NCBI GenBank assembly: GCA_964527995.1
Contig: CAZGRP010000101.1
Location: 1 to 9,546 of the forward strand
DNA: 9,546 nucleotides
Reading direction: 5' to 3'
Origin: CAZGRP01 sp964527995
GTDB taxonomy: Bacteria > Zhuqueibacterota > Zhuqueibacteria > Oceanimicrobiales > CAZGRP01
Numbering within the stretch: the stretch's first letter is position 1; each line of letters begins with the position of its first letter. The translations under genes were made by a program, and so were the position numbers. A model generated the notes under the pieces. It worked only from the letters and a program-made list of their open reading frames with translations. It did no database searches and was not told the origin of the DNA. This document shows, piece by piece, positions 1 through 5,092 of the stretch.

Positions 1-80
1 CTCCATCAATCCAGTACTCCGCTCTCGACGTTCTCCGATCTCAATCCCGAAACCAGGCACATTCACGCACCACCTGATTC

Positions 81-185
81 TCAAATCTGCACCCTGAGGC
101 TGACGAAGAAATTCCGTTCCGCCGCCGGGTTTCTGGTGAACGGCTCATGTGTGAAGGCGTCCACCTGAGTCAGGGCAGTAGCCAT
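81..185 (-). pseudogene. PhzF-family isomerase, N-terminal remnant (34 codons)
   Basis: An ATG at 185 opens a 34-codon frame that ends in TGA at 81-83. Its residues 7-22 read QVDAFTHEPFTRNPAA, which closely matches the PhzF N-terminal signature (VDAFT..PF.GNPAA). PhzF-family enzymes are dimeric isomerases or epimerases, usually about 260-300 residues; the family includes phenazine-biosynthesis PhzF. After NPAA the similarity stops: the last dozen residues look unrelated and run into the stop. The usual Gly before NPAA is Arg here. A weak GAG lies 4 nt before the ATG. The remnant sits 80 bp after the MFS stop on the same strand. All catalytic parts beyond the first strand and loop are missing, so it cannot encode an enzyme. 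The family match is strong despite the short length; the mechanism of loss (deletion or recombination) is inferred. Confidence 0.7.
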
Positions 186-265
186 GCTTCTCGCTCGTTC
201 CGTCTGGTGGTCGTAGCCTCCGGAATCCCCGCCAGACCCTGGTTCCAACGGCGTTGGTTCCCTGT

Positions 266-1501
266 CTATCTCGAGGTGGTTTCTGTCTCTTGCAGTGGGG
301 CTACCGGCACGTCATCGCGTCGCACCGTCTCGGGTACGTACCGGTGGACCACCCAGGCGCCGATCAACGACATCAGGCCGCCGATCAGGAAGGGCAGCTC
401 AAAGTAGAAGGCGGCCAGGGCACCGGCGATCAGCGGCCCCAGCGCCAGTCCCAGGCCGAATCCCGCCGTGATGACGCTCATCTGCCGGCCTTCCCCGCCG
501 CGGGTAGAGAGATCGCCGGCCAGGGCAAAGGTAGGGGCAGCGATACCCGCCGCTGCCAGTCCCTGGAAGACCCTCAGCCCGGTGAGCTGGAGCGTGCTGG
601 CTGCCTCCCCGAGAAGGGCCGTGGCCGGCGCCATCAGCACCAGACCGGTGATGATGAGCGGCTTGCGCCCGAGGCGATCGGAGAGCCGCCCCAGCGGCAC
701 CTGAAAAAGCAGCCGGCTGATCATCAAGGCGCTGAAGGCAACGCTGAAGCCGATTGCCGTCTGGCTCAGGCGCTGGTTGAATTCGTTTTCGAGCGTGGTC
801 ATCATCGAGAAGTTGACGGCCATCAAGAAGGTTGCCAGCGCCGCTCCGAGAATGCCCCTGGAGATCAGGCCGCGGCTGCGGCCATGATGGCGGCCGTTTC
901 CGGATGTCGGACGGGCGACCTGGAGAGGGGTTTCGTGTACCCAGGCCTGCACCAGGAAAAGACCGAGGAAGATGAAGCCGGCGCCGGCGTAGAAGCTGGA
1001 GTTGAAACCGAACTTCACCTCCAGGAAGCCGCCAATCAACGGCCCGGAGGCGAAGCCCAGCATGCGCATGGTCGTGTAGACGCCCATGGCGCCGCCGCGG
1101 GTGCGTTGCTGGGTGGCGCTGGCCATGATGGCCAGCGATGCCGGAACGGTGAGGGCGACGCCCAACCCTTGCAGCGAGCGCAGCAGCAGCAGGTCGGTGA
1201 ACCGGTGCGCCAGGGTGAAGGCCAGGGTACTGAGGCCCATCAGCAGCAGGCCTCCGGTGATCAGCGGTTTGCGCCGGCCGAGGTGATCGCTGAGCGCCCC
1301 CATCAGCGGCTGCAGGGCCGAGTTCACCAGGCCGTAGAGGGAGAGGAGGAGGCCGACCAGCACGGGCACAGGAAACGGAAAGCTCGGTGCCGGCAGCTTG
1401 GCGATGTACAGCGGGATGACAATGAACAAAATGCTGTTGCCCATGGCGTCGGCCATGCGTGCGATGGAGAGCGCCAGGACCACACGGTTGACGCCGAGCA
1501 T
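266..1501 (-). CDS. MFS (major facilitator superfamily) transporter, probable drug/metabolite efflux type
   Basis: A 411-residue protein from the ATG at 1501, a normal length for a 12-helix MFS carrier. Hydrophobic segments run the whole length and fall into two halves around a hydrophilic central loop near residues 190-214. The MFS motif A appears after helix 2 (GALSDHLGRRKP, residues 68-79) and is repeated after helix 8 (GRLSDRLGRKPL, residues 271-282). This duplication is typical of the family and often seen in proton-coupled efflux carriers of the DHA1 kind. The substrate cannot be told from the sequence. The frame stays open upstream to a TTG at 1705, but the extra 68 residues are Arg/Pro/Ser-rich, not membrane-like, and overlap a likely promoter, so I start at 1501. 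The Shine-Dalgarno there is weak (GAG 3 nt upstream). The gene ends with TAG. It is 283 bp from the ClC gene and probably has its own promoter. Confidence 0.9.
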   Translation of the reverse strand: MLGVNRVVLALSIARMADAMGNSILFIVIPLYIAKLPAPSFPFPVPVLVGLLLSLYGLVNSALQPLMGALSDHLGRRKPLITGGLLLMGLSTLAFTLAHRFTDLLLLRSLQGLGVALTVPASLAIMASATQQRTRGGAMGVYTTMRMLGFASGPLIGGFLEVKFGFNSSFYAGAGFIFLGLFLVQAWVHETPLQVARPTSGNGRHHGRSRGLISRGILGAALATFLMAVNFSMMTTLENEFNQRLSQTAIGFSVAFSALMISRLLFQVPLGRLSDRLGRKPLIITGLVLMAPATALLGEAASTLQLTGLRVFQGLAAAGIAAPTFALAGDLSTRGGEGRQMSVITAGFGLGLALGPLIAGALAAFYFELPFLIGGLMSLIGAWVVHRYVPETVRRDDVPVAPLQETETTSR

Positions 1502-1607
1502 GTTCTCGATGCGCTGAATCAATCTGTTTCCACGACGTTTTTGCGAAACCGGCCCTGCGCTCTGCCTTTGGCTCGGGTGGCCGGTCAACCAGGGACCGCG
1601 GCGGTGG

Positions 1608-1628
1608 GTCGAGCTGAGGATCCTCGAC
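1608..1628. repeat. Small inverted repeat in the MFS leader
   Basis: GTCGAG at 1608-1613 pairs with CTCGAC at 1623-1628 around a 9-nt loop, and the 10-bp palindrome GAGGATCCTC lies inside at 1616-1625. It falls between the proposed promoter and the MFS start, where an operator or leader hairpin could sit. It is short enough to be chance. Confidence 0.25.
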
Positions 1629-1676
1629 TTGTTGCGCGCAGCCGGAATTGAGCCGAGATCGGCACGCCAAAACATA

Positions 1677-1705
1677 AAGCTAAGAGACGTGGTGGGCAAT
1701 GTCAA
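1677..1705 (-). promoter_or_regulatory. Candidate sigma70-type promoter for the MFS gene
   Basis: Read on the minus strand, a perfect TTGACA (1705-1700) is followed after 17 bp by TAGCTT (1682-1677), which shares three of six positions with TATAAT. The -35 match and the spacing are ideal; the -10 is poor. Transcription would start near 1670 and leave a leader of about 170 nt before the MFS ATG. No operator or riboswitch fold was recognised, only a small palindrome at 1608-1628. Confidence 0.4.
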
Positions 1706-1722
1706 GGCAAATCTCGGCGAGC

Positions 1723-1781
1723 CTGGGGGCGGACAGGGCAGCGATTTCGACCCCCAGCCCTGCCTGCCGGACCCCAGGCAG
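1723..1781 (-). terminator. GC-rich inverted repeats just after the ClC stop, possible terminator without a T tract
   Basis: Four bases past the ClC stop, CTGCCTG (1760-1766) and CAGGCAG (1775-1781) form a perfect 7-bp stem with an 8-nt loop. Next to it, CTGGGGG (1723-1729) can pair with CCCCCAG (1751-1757), and CAGGGC (1734-1739), inside that loop, can pair with GCCCTG (1757-1762), giving alternative or pseudoknot-like folds. No run of T follows on the minus strand, so this is not a canonical intrinsic terminator. It may mark the end of the DedA-ClC transcript. Confidence 0.35.
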
Positions 1782-1784
1782 TTG

Positions 1785-3488
1785 TCAGCAGCCAGGAGCC
1801 TCTTGCTTGCTTTTCCGGGGGGACGGTACGGAAAGTTTCGCCATTAGCTGGCCCCACGCCTGGGGTGAGGCGATGACGAGGACCTGATCGCCGGCCTGTA
1901 GCTCAAGGCCCCCGTGCGGCAGGAGTGTGTGGCCCAGGCGAAAGACAGCCACAATCTCAAGCTCGTCAGGATCCGTGACTGGCAGGACCTCCAGGATGGG
2001 CTTGCCGACATACAGGCTTTTCGGAGCCACCGTCCACAGGATCATCTGCTTGCCGTCAGGCAGGTCGACCGGTAGCCCGGATGCCAGCAGCGACCGTAAG
2101 TCGAGATGACTGATGGTTTCGGGTATGACCACGCGACGCTCGCGCAGCAGCCGGAGTGCGGTTTCCAGGTGCTCGACGTGGTGGGCTGGCGAATCGGCAC
2201 GACCTGGGACTTGCGCCTCGTAGAGGCTGTTGTACCGCAGGCGCTCCGATAGTTTCGTCTCCACGAGAGAGCTGAGCGTGACGGCCAGCGCGGCTGGCAC
2301 AAGCAACTGGTATCCGCCCGTCATCTCTGTCACCATCAGCAGGGTGGCGATCGGCACCCGTGCCGCGCCGGCGAAGACCGCCGCCATACCCACGATAACG
2401 AAGGCGGCCGATGGCTGATGGAATAGCTGACCAAAGAGGCCGCCCAGCATGGCGCCGACAAAGAGGCTGGGTGCAAAGACGCCGCCTGAGCCGCCGGAGG
2501 AGACCGTCAGGGCCAGGGCGAGGATTTTAGCAAAAGGAAGGACCAGCAACAACCCCAGCGCCAGGCGGCCGTCAATCGCCTCCTGGATCCAACCGTAGCC
2601 GCCACCCAGCACCTGGGGGAACGCCAGGGCCAGCAGCCCGAGGGCCAATCCGCCGATGGCCGGCTTGATGTGTGGCGGATATGGCAGCTTGCGGAATGCG
2701 TCGCGCAGACCGTAGAACACCGCGGGCAGCAGCGTTGCCACAACGCCGCTGGCTACGCCGAGCAGGGAGTACCAGGCATACTCGGTGAAAACAGGGACAC
2801 CAACGTTTGCCGGGACCTGGAACAAGGGTTTCCAGCCGATGAACAAGCCGTTGACAACATAGGCCACTACTGATCCGAGCGTCGTGTACAGGAGGGCCCC
2901 GGCTTCGAATTCCATGCTGCCATACAGGACTTCAATGGCAAAAATCGCGGTCCCGATCGGGGAGCGGAAGATTGCCGAGAGCCCAGCCGCCATGCCGATG
3001 AGGACCAGGAGTCTGCGCTCCTTGTCCGGTCGGTGGCGCAGGGTGGCGTAGATCGAGCCAACGCCTGCACTGATAAGGGCGGTAGGTCCCTCACGGCCGG
3101 CGGCACCGCCTGATCCGATGGTGATGGCCGAGGTGACCATTTTCAACGGCGCCACTCGGGCCCGAATCGCCCCTCCGGCGCGGTGAAAGGCCTTGACGGC
3201 AGCGTCGGTGCCATGGCCTTCCGCCTCCGGCGCGAGGCTGTAGACAAGGACGCCGGACAGAAGGCCGCCCAGCGTCGTGGCCAGGGGAATGAGCCACAGG
3301 CCGTGCAATCCGATTGCCTGAGTTAGCTGGCCGCCCTCGTCCGGTAATCCCGGGACCTGATACCCCGCCAGCCAGCCCAGGAAAAAGGCCTGGCTGGCGT
3401 TCAACATCAGCATGAACAGTTGGGCGCTGAGGGCGCCGATGACGCCCAGCAGCAGCGTGTCCATGATGAGATGTCGTTCCCGTCCCAT
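1785..3488 (-). CDS. ClC-family chloride channel/transporter with C-terminal RCK_C (TrkA-C) domain
   Basis: A 567-residue inner-membrane anion channel or Cl-/H+ antiporter. The ClC core fills about residues 1-425. Landmarks are GREGP (131-135; E133 matches the gating glutamate E148 of E. coli ClC), GVFAP (336-340) and Tyr423, which aligns with the chloride-coordinating Y445. The first selectivity loop is GHGTD (91-95) rather than GSGIP. The inner proton-glutamate position (E203 in E. coli) is Val187 in the stretch IFAIEV, as in many ClC channels, so proton coupling is doubtful. Residues of about 485-550 resemble an RCK_C/TrkA-C ligand-binding domain (ending GDQVLVIAS). The start at 3488 has GGAG 9 nt upstream (3498-3501). 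An in-frame ATG at 3503 lacks a visible ribosome site, and another lies at 3464. The gene follows dedA by 36 bp, so co-transcription is likely. A ClC protein can act as an electrical shunt during proton pumping, as shown for E. coli acid resistance. Confidence 0.94.
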   Translation of the reverse strand: MGRERHLIMDTLLLGVIGALSAQLFMLMLNASQAFFLGWLAGYQVPGLPDEGGQLTQAIGLHGLWLIPLATTLGGLLSGVLVYSLAPEAEGHGTDAAVKAFHRAGGAIRARVAPLKMVTSAITIGSGGAAGREGPTALISAGVGSIYATLRHRPDKERRLLVLIGMAAGLSAIFRSPIGTAIFAIEVLYGSMEFEAGALLYTTLGSVVAYVVNGLFIGWKPLFQVPANVGVPVFTEYAWYSLLGVASGVVATLLPAVFYGLRDAFRKLPYPPHIKPAIGGLALGLLALAFPQVLGGGYGWIQEAIDGRLALGLLLVLPFAKILALALTVSSGGSGGVFAPSLFVGAMLGGLFGQLFHQPSAAFVIVGMAAVFAGAARVPIATLLMVTEMTGGYQLLVPAALAVTLSSLVETKLSERLRYNSLYEAQVPGRADSPAHHVEHLETALRLLRERRVVIPETISHLDLRSLLASGLPVDLPDGKQMILWTVAPKSLYVGKPILEVLPVTDPDELEIVAVFRLGHTLLPHGGLELQAGDQVLVIASPQAWGQLMAKLSVPSPRKSKQEAPGC

Positions 3489-3524
3489 GCCGGGGTGCTC
3501 CATTTGAGTTTGATACAGACACTT

Positions 3525-4133
3525 TCACCGTTGAAGGTGGGATGCTTTCCACCGGTGGAACGACACGAAGAGCAGCAGGCCGACGGCCACCGTGCCGATG
3601 GCGATCATTGCCACCCGTCCCATCCACCGGTCGAGGAGTGCCCAGCTTTGTCCGAAAAAGTAGCCGAGTGAGGTGATCGCGCTTGCCCAGAGCACTGCCC
3701 CGGCGGCGTTGTAGACAAGGAATACGCGCCAGCGCATGCGAGAGACACCAGCAAACAGGGCAATGAAAACTCGGAAACCGGAAACAAAGCGACCGATGAG
3801 CACAGCGTTTGGGCCGTGGTGGGCAAAGAACGCCTCCAGGCTGGCAATCCTCGGCGGTGAGACAAATAAGTAGCGGCCGTAGCGGTCGAGCAGAGGACGC
3901 CCGGCACGTTTGCCGACGAAGTAGCCGATGTTATCTCCGAGCATGGCTCCGACCGCCCCCAAAGCCATCACAGCGAGCAGGGAAAAATGTCCTTCAGAAG
4001 CAAAGAAGCCCGCCGCCAGAAGGACCGTTTCTCCAGGGAGAGGTATCCCGGCGTTCTCCAGCATCACCCCGGCTAAGACTACAAAGTAGCCATACTGAAA
4101 GAAGAGGGCAACAATTGTTTGCAAGATTTCCAT
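3525..4133 (-). CDS. DedA-family (SNARE-associated/VTT domain) inner-membrane protein
   Basis: A 202-residue protein of the usual DedA length, with several hydrophobic segments. The acidic N-terminal motif ENAGIPLPGE (residues 26-35) lies in a re-entrant-type segment. GDNIGYFVGKRAG (66-78) and the paired arginines in GRFVSGFR (R115 and R121, six apart) fit the residues found essential in E. coli YqjA/YghB. DedA proteins are needed for membrane-potential and envelope homeostasis, and some members flip or scramble lipids such as undecaprenyl phosphate. Which role applies here is not visible. No convincing Shine-Dalgarno precedes the ATG at 4133, so expression may be low or start differently. 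The gene begins 57 bp after the phosphomannomutase remnant and is followed within 36 bp by the ClC gene, which suggests a dedA-clc pair. Confidence 0.93.
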   Translation of the reverse strand: MEILQTIVALFFQYGYFVVLAGVMLENAGIPLPGETVLLAAGFFASEGHFSLLAVMALGAVGAMLGDNIGYFVGKRAGRPLLDRYGRYLFVSPPRIASLEAFFAHHGPNAVLIGRFVSGFRVFIALFAGVSRMRWRVFLVYNAAGAVLWASAITSLGYFFGQSWALLDRWMGRVAMIAIGTVAVGLLLFVSFHRWKASHLQR

Positions 4134-4173
4134 GTGTAGGGTTGTTGTGGGCTCATTCCCCGTGGCCTCCTGA

Positions 4174-4202
4174 CCCCTCCGCCGTCTCCCTCAGGCGGGG
4201 GG
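4174..4202 (-). terminator. GC hairpin over the phosphomannomutase-remnant stop codon
   Basis: CCGCC (4179-4183) pairs with GGCGG (4194-4198) around a 10-nt loop. The stem continues past a one-base bulge (4178) with CCCC (4174-4177) against GGGG (4199-4202). The TGA stop of the remnant lies at the edge of the loop. No T run follows on the minus strand. It may be the old terminator or attenuator of the lost phosphomannomutase gene, or simply a stable RNA hairpin ahead of dedA. Confidence 0.3.
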
Positions 4203-4433
4203 CTCGACGTAGAAGTGGATGATTGTCAGCACTTTCGCCTTTGCTTCCTGCAGAGTCTCCTCATCCTCTGCCTCCATGACCAGCCTGACCACCGGCTCGG
4301 TGTGGGACTCTCTGAGATTGAACCACCAGTTTGCGTACTCGACCGTCAAACCATCGAGGTGTTCCTGCTTGCCGCCAAGCTCCCAAATTCTGTCCGGCAC
4401 AGGCCGGCTGGCCCCTAAGTCGTACGGGATCAC
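4191..4433 (-). pseudogene. Phosphomannomutase/phosphoglucomutase C-terminal remnant
   Basis: An open frame of 80 codons from a GTG at 4433 to the TGA at 4191. Residues from about 20 on match the last domain (domain 4) of alpha-D-phosphohexomutases: LDGLTVEYANWWFNLR followed by ESHTEP, the phosphate-binding loop usually seen as SNTEP, and a C-terminal helix. A complete enzyme is about 450-460 residues. The active-site serine, the metal-binding and the sugar-binding domains are absent, so no mutase activity is possible. The first 20 or so residues do not look like the family and probably come from the rearranged junction. The frame remains open upstream through this junction, so the GTG is not a meaningful native start. 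The piece lies directly after the broken CPBP gene. The exact subfamily (phosphomannomutase, phosphoglucomutase or phosphoglucosamine mutase) cannot be settled; WWFNLR favours ManB-type. Confidence 0.8.
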
Positions 4434-4600
4434 ACAATCCTGAGCGGCTCTGGATGTCCCGGGAAAGCGGTTAATCTGTCCGCTCCCATCACACCGGCGG
4501 TGCTCACCCCGGATGTTCCCTCGTAGCCATGCCCGAGCGAGAAGATTGCCGCCGACAGCACAACAGCCGCCGCCGGGCTTGCGGTGAGGGTCTTGAAGCG
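4430..4600 (-). pseudogene. CPBP protease, in-frame continuation after the amber codon, with lost C-terminus
   Basis: Directly after the TAG at 4601-4603 the same frame goes on with RFKTLTASPAAAVVLSAAIF and then SLGHGYEG. This is typical CPBP (Abi) sequence and carries the second motif, Phe-x3-His (FSLGH). The similarity fades after GVMG, near 4484. The rest (ADRLTAFPG..., ending in TGA at 4430-4432) does not look like the family. The last CPBP motif (His with Asn or Asp, in a final helix) is missing. So the gene has two lesions: a point stop and a replaced 3' end. Read through the amber, the product would be about 220 residues but would still lack the final motif. A sequencing error could explain the amber but not the lost end. 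Confidence 0.75.
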
Positions 4601-5092
4601 CTAGATGAGGTAGCCCCGGAAGATGGTCTCCTCGGTGACGGCCACGACGACGACCAGCACGAAGGCCAGCGCAATCTCCGTCACGCCTTTGGCAGCCAGA
4701 AAGGAAGGCAGGGGGGGCGACGGGGCGGAAAACCCGGCCGCCAGCAACATGCTTTCGAGCAAAGCGGCACTGTAGAAGAACGGAACGAACAGCACGACGC
4801 CCAGCACGGCCTCTTTCCAGCCATTCTCGAGGGTCCAGCCCAAGCGGCGAATCGACTCGCCGTTGCGCCAGATGAAGAAGAAAATCAAGCTGACAAGGGC
4901 CAGGTCACGCAAGATCACCGAGAAGGCGACGATCACGAAGCCCAGGCTCCCCTGCTTGACCGCAAAGAAGGAAAGAGCCATGGAGGGTACAATCAGAAAG
5001 AGGAAGACAGAGACCTCGATGAGTTGCGCCTTCCAACTGGACTGGGCTCTGTTTCCGCTGTTGTCCTTGTCGTTATTCGGGTCAGCTTTCAT
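4601..5092 (-). CDS. CPBP-family intramembrane metalloprotease, prematurely terminated
   Basis: A 163-residue open frame with a charged N-terminus (about 20 residues) and four or five hydrophobic segments. It ends in EETIFRGYLI, the first CPBP motif EExxxR (E154, E155, R159), and stops at TAG eight codons after the first Glu. CPBP proteins are the Rce1/Abi-type membrane proteases, and bacterial members of about 220-300 residues act in membrane-protein processing, bacteriocin immunity or unknown roles. The homology resumes immediately after the stop (4430-4600). CAG to TAG is the simplest explanation, since Gln is common at this place. A good ribosome site, AAAAGGA (5099-5105), lies 6 nt before the ATG. 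The ATG overlaps the end of the H+-ATPase gene by 11 bp, so translation is probably coupled. The truncated product lacks the downstream histidines and is unlikely to be an active protease. Confidence 0.8.
   Translation of the reverse strand: MKADPNNDKDNSGNRAQSSWKAQLIEVSVFLFLIVPSMALSFFAVKQGSLGFVIVAFSVILRDLALVSLIFFFIWRNGESIRRLGWTLENGWKEAVLGVVLFVPFFYSAALLESMLLAAGFSAPSPPLPSFLAAKGVTEIALAFVLVVVVAVTEETIFRGYLI

Noticed and set aside
241..262. Short repeat GGTTCC-AACGGCGTT-GGTTCC and 5-bp stem CCAAC/GTTGG after the MFS stop
   Set aside because: The stem is only 5 bp, with no T tract. It is too weak to call a terminator.
147..407. Plus-strand frame of 86 codons near the left end
   Set aside because: It overlaps both the PhzF remnant and the MFS 3' end on the opposite strand, has no ribosome site I can see, and the translation is unremarkable.
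254..1651. Long plus-strand open frame (465 codons) opposite the MFS gene
   Set aside because: The translation is rich in Gln, Glu, Arg, Gly and His with no domain or hydrophobic pattern. It is the antisense shadow of a GC-rich membrane-protein gene whose own frame has clear MFS motifs.
399..1670. Second long minus-strand frame (423 codons) overlapping the MFS gene
   Set aside because: The composition is Arg/Pro/Ala/His-rich and low in complexity, as expected for an out-of-frame reading of the MFS gene. No family features are present.
1502..1705. N-terminal extension of the MFS protein to a TTG at 1705
   Set aside because: The extra 68 residues are not membrane-like, have no homology I recognise and overlap a TTGACA promoter element. 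The internal ATG at 1501 begins a normal MFS N-terminus.
4601..4603. TAG as a recoded sense codon (for example pyrrolysine)
   Set aside because: There is no recoding context I recognise. Two neighbouring genes use TAG as a normal stop, and the CPBP gene is also broken further downstream, so decay is simpler.
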